From Acanthaster planci (lineage: Eukaryota > Echinodermata > Asteroidea > Valvatida > Acanthasteridae), in assembly GCF_001949145.1 (NCBI RefSeq), contig NW_019091737.1, positions 14,221 through 51,735 of the forward strand: a stretch of DNA of 37,515 nt. Direction: 5' to 3'. The notes below the pieces were generated by a model. That model was not told where the DNA came from and searched no databases. It saw only the letters and a program-made list of their open reading frames with translations. Below are positions 23,717-33,310 of the stretch, piece by piece (the stretch's first letter is position 1; the number at the start of each line of letters is the position of its first letter). A program made the translations under genes and the position numbers.

Positions 23717-23999
23717 GTAAATACATTTTGGATTTTTTTGCCCTGCACGACGACGTAATCCATCCTTGAAATAGTTGTTTGCGGTACCCGCTGTCACATC
23801 TGATTCGAACCAGCTAACCGACACCAGCAAGCTCGATGGTCGAGTGATTAAAGACGTCTGCACTAGTAAGCAAGAGATCGTGGGTTCGAGTCCCACCCGA
23901 GTACGGTTGTGGTTTTTTTCCACAAGCCTTCGGGGCATACACTGAGCATACAGTGTTAAAATATACGTCAGGCAGGGCAAAAATCCAAAATTAATTTAC
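23717..23999. mobile_element. inverted-repeat element enclosing a tRNA-like SINE unit
   Basis: Arms at 23717-23746 and 23972-23999 are near reverse complements (GTAAAT, then TTTTGGATTT, ending TTTGCCCTGC). A two-base difference in the T run and a few mismatches separate them. The tRNA-like segment 23831-23905 lies between. The word AATCCATCCTTGAAAT occurs both inside (23757) and just outside (24014), suggesting further duplication. Confidence 0.6.
23831..23905 (+). repeat. tRNA-derived (Ser/Leu-like) SINE head
   Basis: It has an A-box-like TGGTCGAGTGATTAAAG and a B box GGTTCGAGTCCC, with the T-arm GTGGG...CCCAC intact. A GCTCG/CGAGT acceptor-like pairing encloses them. The anticodon arm is imperfect, so a functional tRNA is unlikely. 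The A-box form resembles class II (Ser/Leu) tRNAs. A short T-rich and CTTCGGGG-containing tail follows. Confidence 0.65.
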
Positions 24000-24068
24000 A
24001 TCTCCCCAGCGCAAATCCATCCTTGAAATGGTGGAAGTAGTTCACATGGTAAGACTGGCCGAAACGTC

Positions 24069-24283
24069 GAGTTCAACACTCACTTGTTCTTTTCAGAACC
24101 CCACCGCTTCTTGAAGAGATAGATCCCCCAGAGGGATTTCACATTAGCGCCGTCTGCGCATATCTGCATCGAAACAAAGGCTCTCTGTGTTGAACTCCAC
24201 ACATGCAGTACTGCAGTATCCGGGTCGTAAGTGTGACGCCACTTCAGTTTAAACCACGCCCACTGCATAAGATACACGGCCAT
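24069..24283 (-). CDS. candidate first coding exon of an unrecognised gene
   Basis: On the minus strand an ATG in good context (CCAGCGATGG) at 24283 opens a 67-codon frame, with MAVYLMQWAWFKLKWRH at its start and CADGANVKSLWGIYLFKK later. It closes near a GTGAGT donor-like word at about 24086-24081. Upstream, at 24408-24418, ACTTCCGC (an ETS-type word) lies where a promoter would be. A diverged copy of this segment occurs in the opposite orientation inside element A (26771-26910). I do not recognise the protein, and no downstream exon is identified. It could also be a repeat fragment. Confidence 0.35.
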
Positions 24284-24289
24284 CGCTGG

Positions 24290-25530
24290 TACGTTAGTTC
24301 GCGGTCAATTGTCGTTATTTTTTGTTTTGATTTTACGTCTCGAGTCATCCTGAAATCGTCTGATCGTATTAAGAATTGAAGCTGACACGTACAGCCTCGT
24401 TTTCAAACGCGGAAGTGCGCAGATCGACGCTAAAAGCGTCGTATTGGGATCCATCTATGGCGTACCCGCAAATCCTTACCGTATGACATTATCATGATTA
24501 TTTGTAAGGATATTGCGTGGATTAAAAATATCTGACAGTAGTTTTCCGTGGGACTGTTCAGACTGAGAGTGAACCAACCGCGCGGTAGGCCTAGGGTGAT
24601 AAACTGCATGGAGCATTAATTAGAACTCGAGCGATTATCGAAAGTAACGGCCTGAGCCATTCAGGCTGGCCGTTCAGCAATCTCGTTCCGAACCCCGAGC
24701 TGGACCAAGAGAGGGTGCATTTTTTTCCAGCAACGAAGGCTTCTTTGGTTAAGTGCACATCGCTGGTTCAGAAACAACTATGAAACGTTGGACTTGTCTC
24801 CGTCCCTTTTTGTATAGGGATCAGTAGCTAGCTGGCTTCTGGGCTCCGTGGTTTGTTTAGTAGTTAAGTTATGCACATGTACAATTGTTTTTCCTATTTT
24901 GTAGAAATGATGTTGACATACGACCTTTCATGTGCACGTGACAGTCGAAAAATTCAAAAAGTTTGCCCATGTAATTATGGAAGCAGGTAAATACATCTGA
25001 AAGCCGTGTTACGTGCGTAAATGACTCAGTAAACAGAGTGTTAATCCATTCCTTAGCATAGTTAGATCTCTTGGAAGAGGTATATGGTTCCGATAAGAAA
25101 CGTTGAGTGTGACTGTGAATTCTACGTTTCGACTACAGTGCTCTGGTCGTCCTCAGGAGTTCAGGAGTTCGTGCAAAGCTTCAAGTCTTATCCAGGTCTC
25201 TTTTAACTACCAACAAATCGGGTATGGCCTCACACACGTATTACAGTTTATTCATAAAATTAGACAGACTGGCCATTACGGCTCTACACTTTCCGTTACA
25301 GCATTGTAAATTTGAGATAAGAATATTTGCAAACCTCAAAATGTTAAGTTTGCCTGAAAAAGTGGTGAACCCCTTCCAAGAACTCGTTTTTGACTTGGAC
25401 TAAGATCATGAATATTAAAGGTTAACAGAAATTGATAACATTTAGTTCACATAAAGCATTTTAAAATAACAATAAATACATAACCATTTCAAAACATTAT
25501 AAATTTAATGTTTACCCCGTTAATTGTGAC
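24290..25530. other. no supported gene
   Basis: The first 150 bp may be the promoter of the 24.1-kb exon. The rest has only short open frames without recognisable motifs. Confidence 0.4.
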
Positions 25531-25538
25531 CCCATCTG

Positions 25539-25658
25539 TAGCTTGGCAGACAGGTAAACACTGTCTCGGTACAAGGTAGAAATTAAAAGACACGGTACAA
25601 GGTAGAAATTAAAAGACACAGTCCCAGCTTGCACGGTGTTTGCCTGTCGGACAAGCTA
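25539..25658. mobile_element. 120-bp MITE with 25-bp inverted ends and an internal duplication
   Basis: Ends 25539-25563 and 25634-25658 are inverted copies with about five differences (TAGCTTG...GACAGG...AAACAC). TA at each end suggests a mariner-type insertion. Inside, a 26-bp unit (CGGTACAAGGTAGAAATTAA...) is present twice in tandem at 25567-25592 and 25593-25618. Confidence 0.7.
25567..25618. repeat. 26-bp tandem duplication, two identical copies
   Basis: Two identical 26-bp units lie back to back inside the small MITE. They look recent because no difference has accumulated. Confidence 0.95.
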
Positions 25659-26253
25659 CATCGAACACAACGTGGCCTGTTGCAAGCGTGTGATACTGCA
25701 TTTACTGTGTGCAATCATGCAATGTACAGTACACGTACACTGTACGCGTTCTGCCAATGACAGCCAAAAGGGGATTTTTTTGTGGGCGGGGAAATGCAGG
25801 ATGTTTTTATTCATTTTGGAGTCACAGTGTTATAGATGCGGTGCTGCCATCTGTCATACTGGTCACACTGGAGGGTCTGCTGGTTGCCACGGAATGGCTT
25901 GGCGCATACCACAAAAGGGAACTTGACTGGCATCTTGACTTAGCTCTTTCAGCACCACTGTGCCAAAAAGGCACAAATGAAACACCCCCTTCGCATACCA
26001 CAGTGCCAGATGAGCGCGAAAAATTGCAACCCCTTTGCTACCGCGACGTGCCATTCAGGAACGATCTAATCGGCAAGTTGTCTAAAGCGCAAGGACGCCC
26101 TCACTTGAACACCCGCTTCTGATTGGTTGCTCCACGACAGGCGGGCATCCTTTGCTGCGGAGTGCGTAAGCGTGGGTACGCGACGCACTGCCAATTTTTT
26201 TCACGCATCTGACATGTAATGCACACAGCTCATGAGCAATCACGGCAAAAAAC

Positions 26254-26501
26254 ATGGAAAACGAAGAGGACATTTTGCAAGAATTGTTGGGTGATTGCGA
26301 CTGCGACATGTCGTCCCCCGATCCTAGCAATGCCAGCAGTATGGACGACGGTGAAGACGATTTCTTTGCAGCAGCAAAGCCCAATTACTACTTATTATAT
26401 TACTACTTAATTATTACAATTACTGGAGCAAAGCCGGACCTTCAATGCGAAAACACTGGAAGACAGCACCCGAATTTAAAGGTGAACAGTCTGATGAAGA
26501 G
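26254..26501 (+). pseudogene. piggyBac transposase, acidic N-terminal exon (interrupted)
   Basis: From ATG at 26254 the frame gives MENEEDILQELLGDCDCDM, an Asp/Ser-rich stretch and DDGEDDFF. This is the acidic low-complexity N-terminus typical of piggyBac-like transposases. A short AT-rich stretch (about 26384-26430, flanked by CAAAGCC repeats) shifts the frame. In the next frame APEFKGEQSDEEGS continues until element A interrupts at 26502. It lies about 310 bp inside the left transposon end, in the right orientation for the body at 29.8 kb. Assignment is by position and composition. Confidence 0.55.
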
Positions 26502-27223
26502 GGGTCCGGACAACTCGACCGTTTGCCAACTCGACTTCGGACAACTCGACCGTTGAGACAACTCGACCGTTGAGCCAACTCGACCATGCGTAAAAGGGAG
26601 AGACAAGTCGACCGTTGAGAAAAGTTGTCTGTTGAAACAAGTCGTCCGTTGGAACAGCCAAGTCGTCTACTGAGGCCAGGGTGTAAAATTATATACATGT
26701 ATGCCTTGAGGATGGAATTTCATGTAGTAGATGTACAAGCTTAATTTCTGAGGAATTTATAAAAATGGTGGCTGTAAGTCATTCTTCACTTACGAACCGG
26801 ATACTCCATGTACTGTGTGGACTCCGCGGGCGCGCGCGACGAAGTTCAACACAGAGAGCCTCGGTTTCGATGCAGATATACACAGACAGGTCTAATGTGA
26901 AATCCCCCTATTGTACGTCCGAATTAAAAGTTTAAAATTTGAAACTGATTTGGTGGTAACCGTGGTATCTCTATCACACAAGGTGGACGGTGACCACATT
27001 TTACTTGCATTTTGAGGTTTTTTGTAGAGCTGCAATCTGACTGTATAATTTCGCGATCTCGAACTGAGAAAACGACCGTATTATGTGAATAGATCTCACT
27101 GGTCGAGTTGTCTCTCTGTCAAAGTCGCGTTCTCCTAACGGACGACTTGGTAAACGATCGAGTTGGCTCAACGGTCGAGTTGTCCGAAGTTAAGTTGGCA
27201 AACGGTCGAGTTGTCCGACATCC
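26502..27223. mobile_element. element A: foldback-like non-autonomous transposon with phrase-repeat inverted ends
   Basis: The left end is GGGTCCGGACAACTCGACC. The right end, reverse-complemented, is GGATGTCGGACAACTCGACC. Both then run into arrays of a ~17-bp phrase (GACAACTCGACCGTTGA and variants): about nine copies on the left (to ~26674) and at least five on the right (from ~27097). Flanks GATGAAGAG (26493-26501) and AATGAAGAT (27224-27232) look like a worn 9-bp duplication, matching in the central seven bases. The interior 26771-26910 is a diverged inverted copy of the exon at 24.1 kb. No transposase is encoded. Confidence 0.75.
26771..26910 (+). repeat. diverged copy of the 24.1-kb exon inside element A
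   Basis: 26841-26906 matches the reverse complement of 24133-24198 at about 58 of 66 positions. Similarity with small indels extends upstream to CACTTACG at about 26789. Peptide pieces survive: SSTQRASVSMQI against SSTQRAFVSMQI, and NVKS. The reading frame is broken upstream, so this is a pseudogene fragment. Confidence 0.8.
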
Positions 27224-27807
27224 AATGAAGATGTCGTTCTTTTCCACAATTTCCCACCTCAGCGTTCCAAACAAAGCATAGTAAACTTCTGGTACAGTTC
27301 ATGGATGTCGGAAATACCGAGGTGTGGGAACTTACCCCCCCCCTCCAAAAAATTATAAATCGGCAGGCTTTCCTAGCATGGAATTGGCCACTGGTGCGGC
27401 AATGAATTTGGACGACAAGAAAGAGGCCAGCTCTATTTCCATTTTGTTCCAAACTCCAATTTATGCCATCCTCTTCTGACAGTGTTGCATTATTGATATT
27501 GGAAGATGATACATGTATTCATAAACTTCAAAGGTGGCAGAAAAGGAAAGTTTGAAATTCTTCCAATCACACAATGTTTTCGTCATGGACTGTGCTTTGA
27601 CTAAGAATGTGAATAATAATGCTCCAGTATTGTCAAATCGAAATCATGACTTGTAGCTCATTCATCCCACGTTGGCCAGTCACGTTTAATCTCAGCCTGT
27701 ACAATGACTGGTATCCCAACAAATACATGTACTATTAAGAGTGATTTCTTCTTATACAAACATGTTTTTAAAAAGTTGTTTTTAGAGAACTGTTTCCTCT
27801 ATAATAC

Positions 27808-28675
27808 GGTTTACAGTCACTTCGCCCCATTTCCACGTCGCCCCTAACTACTTCTCCCCACCTCATATCGCCCAATTTCCACTTTGCCGTCCGTGCTCGA
27901 GTGTGTTACAAGACTTTTCAAAAATTGTCGAGAGAGGAGTTCAACAAACGACATGTAAGTTATTATAGAAAACTCTGCGGCATTTAATTAATGTAGACTG
28001 CGTTGTCCATTATGGTGAATTAATACGTATGGTTGGACTAGCATCGGGGTTATTTCTCATCCTCTTCAAGTTTATTTCAAAGCAACACACACAATTCTGT
28101 TCACATCGTTTTGGTAATTGTCGATGCATCCAGAAACTGTGTTTGGGCGATCAGATAAAGCTCAGCGCGCAGGAAATTTTGTGGAAACATGCTCGCTTCA
28201 AGTACGAGCAAAACAGCCTAAAATTAAACTGATGAAAATACACGAATAGACAAAATACAATGTACTAAGAATTAACGTAAAGAAATCTTGCCAGTTCAAC
28301 ATCAATTTTTTTTTTCGATGCGTGACGGATCAAGTACATGTACATGAATAGATTGGTCGCCACACTCTTGACGCATTCTCTTACACGGGGGCGGCGCGGT
28401 GGGAACCAGCGGTTTCGCTCGTGTTTTTACCACAGCGACAACGAAACACGAAGAAAACTTTTTTTTGTAACTTGCCAATAAAAATGTCAGTGTCTCGCGG
28501 TCGGGAAATCTGAGCATTGTTTTGGCCTTTGAAAGTTGGATTCTCCGATCGTTATTTGGGTACTCAAACGTCGATGTTTTTATTTGTTGCATCTAGGCCT
28601 ATGCTTCTGTTACTAAAGAACAGAATGAACGATAATCAATAGGGAAGTGGAAATGGGGCGAAGTGACCGACACCC
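27808..28675. mobile_element. element B: foldback-like transposon with CTATAATAC 9-bp target duplication
   Basis: An exact 9-bp direct repeat CTATAATAC lies at 27799-27807 and 28676-28684. The ends read GGTTTACAGTCACTTCGCCC and, reverse-complemented from the right, GGGTGTCGGTCACTTCGCCC. The shared inverted block runs on through GTCACTTCGCCCCATTTCCA. The left end then continues as degenerate ~16-bp phrases (CACGTCGCCCCTAAC, ATATCGCCCAATTTC, CACTTTGCC) to about 27890. The 868-bp element encodes no recognisable transposase. Two short interior frames (28029-28232 plus, 28302-28592 minus) are unremarkable. Confidence 0.85.
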
Positions 28676-28712
28676 CTATAATACACATCTAATGATCGGC
28701 CTGAATAACCCG

Positions 28713-29645
28713 CAATCAGGTCAACCGGTACCCGAGACAACTCGTACCCAGATCAACTTGTACCCCCCAAACTCCCGCCCATGTTAACTCGTACCCAGGT
28801 CATCTCGTACCCTTGTCATCTCGTTCCCTGAACAACTCGTACCCAGGACAACTCGTACTCCGTACGTTAGAATAGCGCTGCAGCCGAATCGCCAAACCGA
28901 ACCAAAATCGTCAAACATTAATTGCACTTTCGAACCGAACCAAACTGGTCGGTTCGGATGTTTGGTTTAATAATGTTGGTAGCGCTCGGAATGCATGCAA
29001 GTAAACGTGATAAAAAAGCAAACACAACGAAAAATGTATAACGAGTTGTGCCGCACCAGTGCCGCTCCGGTGCTCGGCACTTGTGCTGTAAACTTACGAT
29101 GGCGCTGCAGCGATGGTTGTAAAAAGCACGCGGTGAGATTTCACTAATAATCCACCGAGAACACGCAAAATACGGCATTTTCGCTGCACAACAATTCTAA
29201 GTTCTCACAACATATTCAAACTTAGTATCATGTTTGCCAATCTCCGGCAGCCACACCCTTACATTCCATATTAGGCCAATGATGTCATAAATGGCGCCGT
29301 GCAAAAATTTCGATTGGATGCTGATCAGAGTAGGACTTGAGTTCGGTCAAAGGCAACTCCGGAAGGAAAACTGAAAACCAGGCGGGCCTCGCCGGTGCAG
29401 CGCCAGCGCTCCGGGCGCACGACAAGATTTAGTTCACGCGGTGGCCCAACTTACAAGGATTTTTTCTTAAGTGAGGGAGAGGATTGTATAACGTAATAAA
29501 TAAATTAAAATTAATTTAAAAGTTTAGTCTTTGAAAGCAAAGCAGCCATTTGTAGGATTATCCAATGATTGACTCGGGTACGAATTGACTCAGGCACGAG
29601 TTGACCTGGGGTACGAGTTGTCCCGGGTACGATATGACCCAGATC
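28713..29645. mobile_element. element C: foldback-like transposon with phrase-repeat ends
   Basis: Left end array 28713-28866 and right end array about 29570-29645 are inverted. They are made of ~16-bp phrases such as GACAACTCGTACCCAG and GTCATCTCGTACCC. Flanks AATAACCCG (28704-28712) and AATAATCCG (29646-29654) fit a 9-bp duplication with one change. The GC-rich interior holds a hairpin around 29045-29080 and no recognisable protein. It starts only 28 bp after element B. Confidence 0.75.
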
Positions 29646-29740
29646 AATAATCCGGTTATTGCCATGCCGCAGTAGGTACAACCCTAATGCTATACATGTT
29701 CCTTAGCAACCTAATGGGTTTTCCTTGTTTGTCTTACAGG

Positions 29741-30908
29741 CCACACTGGAGCAACACATTCTCAAAAATGGATAGACTTTACGCCAGAGCAGATCTTTTA
29801 GTTTTTCGCAAGTGGTGCGGGAGCTACTGGTCACTGAAACCAATCGTTATGCTGAGCAGAGTATGACAGAGAAGTCACCGGGCCAGCCAAGTTGTTGGTC
29901 TCCTACAACCATTCCAGAAATGATGGCCTTTGTAGCACTACTGGTGTGTATGGGTATCAACAAGCGGCCTCATTACAGCATGTACTGGAGCAACTGGGAC
30001 ATAGTACACAGTGCTATCTATCCGACAACCATGTCTCGCAACAGATTTATGGCAATTCTCAAATTCTTCCATCTGAGCAACAACCAAGCAGCTCCAAATA
30101 TGGACACTACTCATGACAAGCTGACAAAAGTCCGTCAATTCGTTCAGACAATAGTACCCTCATTTCTTCGTAGTTATAGATCCGGTCAAAACCTTGCTCC
30201 TTACGAGGCCATGATCAAATTCAAGGAAAGACTATCATTCAAACAGGATATGCCAAGAAAGCCAACCAAATGGGGCATCAAGTGTTTCTCCTTGAACGAA
30301 TCTGAAACAGGGTACACATGCACCTGGACTGTGTACACAGGGTCACAAGCACCAACATCGTGTCGGCTCGGAGACACACAATGTAACTGATTATCCCACA
30401 GCAGTACCTCAACCTGGTCAAGTTGTTTTGGAACTTGTTGACGGATTTGAAAATCAGGGACACTGTATCTTTGCTGATAATTGGTACACCAGCCCTGATC
30501 TTGTTCATAGGTTACCCAGCTAGGCTTTGGCTTTTGTGGAACTGTGCTATACAAGATTCTAGGAATTCCACATTTTGCAAACACCCAAAAGTTTTCTATG
30601 GCTAAAGGAAATAAACCTTGCTTTTATGAAGAGTCAGGACAACTGTGTGTTGTGTGGCAGGATATGAAGCGTGTGACACTCTTGACAACTTGAAACTATG
30701 GTAACTGTAGTGTAACTAATGAACAGATTAAATGTAAAACTCTCCTACAGGTTATCATAACATCAGCAAGCCAAATACTGTCATTGAGTACAACAAGCAT
30801 ATGCATATGGGAGGAACCAATCGTGCATCACAACAGTGTGAGTACTATTCACATGCTCACAGATCGGTGAAGTGGTGGAAACGGGCACATGTATTTTTGC
30901 TATTCTAG
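29741..30908 (+). pseudogene. piggyBac transposase catalytic region, decayed
   Basis: After an acceptor-like TTGTTTGTCTTACAG (ends 29740) come WIDFTPEQIF, then, after a frame change, ELLVTETNRYAEQ and WSPTTIPEMMAFVALLVCMG. YEAMIKFKERLSFK and MPRKPTKWGIK follow. A frameshift near 30355 leads to VVLELVDGFENQGHCIFADN and WYTSPDLV. Another near 30510 precedes GFCGTVLYKILGIPHF and VVWQDMKRVTLLTT. After a possible 50-60-bp intron ending CTCCTACAG (30750), NTVIEYNKHMHMGGTNRASQ and RSVKWWKRAHVF close the region. This is the DDE_Tnp_1_7 order. The first catalytic Asp (xDEAM) is Tyr. The GGVDxxDQ pair is Asn and Ser. Only the FADN Asp remains. Cut-and-paste activity must be lost. Confidence 0.9.
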
Positions 30909-30992
30909 ACATAATGTGTTCTAAATGCAAGAATAGTGTATATATGTAATAGGATTAGCACCAATCGTAGACTGTCAAATCTTGACTTTCAG

Positions 30993-31217
30993 CTCTATCT
31001 GATCCAAGGCCTGCTGTCAGCAGGGAAGAGTGGAGGTCACGTGCACAACAGCATCCCTTGTAAATGTATGTCAGAAATTGTACAGCATCATCCAGGCAAT
31101 ACTAAGCAAAAGCCCAACTGTGTTGTTTGCAGTACCAAAGCTCGGAGAAGGCAAACCCGCATCATGTGTGATAAGCCAATGTGTGTCATTGGATGCTTTC
31201 ACAAATTTCACTCCTAA
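30993..31217 (+). pseudogene. piggyBac transposase C-terminal Cys-rich domain
   Basis: After an acceptor-like CTTGACTTTCAG the frame reads LYLIQGLLSAGKSGG, then CVVCSTKARRRQTRIMCDK, CVIGCFHKFHS and a stop at 31215-31217. This is the Cys/His-rich zinc domain at the end of piggyBac transposases, which contacts the transposon ends. The domain keeps its Cys and His spacing, so it is less decayed than the catalytic part. Confidence 0.8.
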
Positions 31218-31275
31218 GATTCCTTAAATGTGTCAACAGTTTGCCAATTGTTGTTGGTTTTTATTCCAGTGGAGT

Positions 31276-31366
31276 AGAAATCCCCCCCCTTCAATGTTTT
31301 GGTAGAAAAAAGCCAGCATGGTGCAGTTTCTCCCAACATTGAAACGGTGGGGGGGGGATTTGGCAT
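31276..31366. repeat. imperfect inverted pair around C- and G-runs
   Basis: GAAATCCCCCCCCTTCAATG (from 31278) pairs loosely with CATTGAAACGGTGGGGGGGG (from 31339) and the bases after it. Gaps and mismatches make it a weak hairpin. Confidence 0.4.
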
Positions 31367-31709
31367 TCTGTCCAGTACGTGATGGCAATTTTTGCTTTCA
31401 ACGTAGACCTCTTATACCATCAAAGAGTTGAACACTTAATTTTTTCCGGCTAGTGCCAACAAATAAGAATATTTGTTTTGTGAAATTTGGTTGTAAAAAC
31501 ATTCAAGGCAGACTAAGTGATTAGGTTGGTCTTTACAAGTTTGTTGTAACTACTCCACTATGTCAATGTCGCTTTATTACTCACAACCCAGTAAAGTCAG
31601 GTTGTGCCTATACAATTTGTAGAGGGCAGTATGTAAGCATGCACCATATCAAGTTGTGGTATTCAGCTGGGGGGATAACACAGAGAGGGGCTGGTGCTGA
31701 AAGGGTTAA

Positions 31710-32386
31710 TCTTGGATTTGGATCTTGAGCAGAAATCGCTGAAAACTGGTAAGGGTAGTTGAAACTACTGATGATCCTGAATTCTGCACCAATATTTATA
31801 TACTTTTGTAGGATCCGATCTCTCACAGTCGTGAATCTAAAGGGTCCACGTCTGTAAATTATTGTGGTGTTATCCATTCATTAGCATGAGCTAGTAAGTT
31901 CGGCACGATCAAAGAGGTGTGCTTACGTGTCAATCAACGAACTGGGCGTAGGCCCCACAATGGGTCGCGCTGTGAAGATTACTTGTAAAACATGTATCAA
32001 CACATAAAACAAACAAACATATAACAAGAAAACATATCTGCATAATGTCAAAGTGTGCAGAAATATGTTTAAAATTATAGTTTTCACGACCCCTTTTCAC
32101 TTCCTTCTCGGCGGAGCGAAATCTAAACAACAGCCGTCGGGTACCAAAAGTTATCTGAAAAAATTCTCAAGAATCATGACGTCATAGGACGGAGTCCTTT
32201 CATGTTCGGCGACTGTTTACTGTAACACAACGACGCGTCGACATGTACAGTACATGTACGTAATGCAGTGGCTTTAGCGTGTGCTATCATGTCAGACCGC
32301 AGAGGAAGGACAAAGAAGGAGTTTGAACCAAATAATCGTCTAGCACCGAAGGCGCAAGAGGGATAACTCTTCCCAAAAGGTTTAAT
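31710..32386. other. no supported gene; right flank of piggyBac
   Basis: A minus-strand frame at 31608-31877 overlaps the transposon end and is not convincing. Nothing else is recognisable. Confidence 0.4.
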
Positions 32387-32542
32387 TACCATGGGCGTCA
32401 TTTGAGCAAGTGATACGCCTGCGCGCTTTACGGTAATGCTTCGGCGCAGGCTCACCAGGTACACGTGCCTGACGCGGCGCCTGCGCCTGCGCAGTAATGT
32501 GCATTGCGCAGGCGTGTCACTTGCTCAAAGGCGCCTATGGGA
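32387..32542. mobile_element. GC-rich MITE with ~37-bp inverted ends
   Basis: The arms 32387-32424 and 32506-32542 share TTTGAGCAAGTGAxACGCCTGCGC in inverted orientation, with about six differences over the full arms. The 81-bp centre is rich in GCGCAGGC words, so the unit could fold into a long hairpin. It has no coding capacity. The target duplication is unclear. Confidence 0.75.
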
Positions 32543-32659
32543 TAACAACGTTTTACGTGTATTCGCGGTAAAGTTTTCCATCTTGCGCCGCTGCGCGGCG
32601 CTATACGATCTTTTTTTTTGAACTGCCCGGGCTGTAACGTCTGGCCAATTATCACCTTC

Positions 32660-33300
32660 TGGCATGCCTGGTATGTTCATATAGCCACACCCACGAAACC
32701 CCTTTTTACCCTATGACCGTAATCTGCATTCTTAAAAATTCGTGTACTGAGGTATGAGATATTGAATATTCAGGCATTTGTTAGTGCTGGGTTTAATCTC
32801 ATGACAACATCAAATTTAATGCTTGCGCAGTTGCTTGCATTACGCTGTGTGCCCTAAAACTTTATGTGCAATCAATGCCCTTAATGAACTCTTTCTTCTG
32901 GAGTTACTTTGGGAATTAATAGCCCGGTTGTTTACAAGATTTTGTTTTGATCGAATCATTTTTATCATGACATCTGTACAAAATCGTATTTTATGAGATT
33001 TCACGATCGCTCCCTGTGATGAAATAGCGCATTTTGTTCCTAACGAACATTTTGTTGGCCAGTCTTAGCCAAATTCGTACCAAGTCTTTGAAAACTGATG
33101 TATTGGGGGAGGAGATAAAATTACAAACTTTGCATAGATAATGGAACAGTGTATCATAATTTAAAAACTGTATTTACGATGGCAAAAGTAGGTAAAGTAT
33201 CAGGAATTTTTCTCTCTCTATTTCCTGGTCACATCGATAATTTGTATTTAATTGCAAGCAAAAACTACAAGTATTGCTAGGATATTACTAGCCCCGATTG
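32660..33300. other. no gene seen
   Basis: AT-rich sequence with no recognisable frame or repeat. Confidence 0.5.
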
Positions 33301-33310
33301 TCCGGCTAAA

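Larger units (their letters stand above)
25944..31705 (+). mobile_element. decayed piggyBac DNA transposon, 5.76 kb with nested insertions
   Basis: The left end reads CTCTTTCAGCACCA (25944-25957). The right end is its inverted copy, TGGTGCTGAAAGGG (31692-31705), 13 of 14 matching. Target sites are TTAG at 25940-25943 and TTAA at 31706-31709, the TTAA type used by piggyBac, with one mutation on the left. Inside, on the plus strand, are an acidic N-terminal exon (26254), the DDE transposase body (29.74-30.91 kb) and a Cys-rich tail (30.99-31.22 kb). Three other transposons are inserted in its first half. Removing them leaves about 3.2 kb. Confidence 0.8.

Noticed and set aside
23831-23905. functional tRNA gene
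   Set aside because: The anticodon stem does not pair well and the acceptor stem is incomplete. A SINE head explains it better.
25709-26122. plus-strand open frame of 137 codons across the left piggyBac end
   Set aside because: It crosses the transposon boundary and has no recognisable domain. The length is compatible with chance in a GC-richer stretch.
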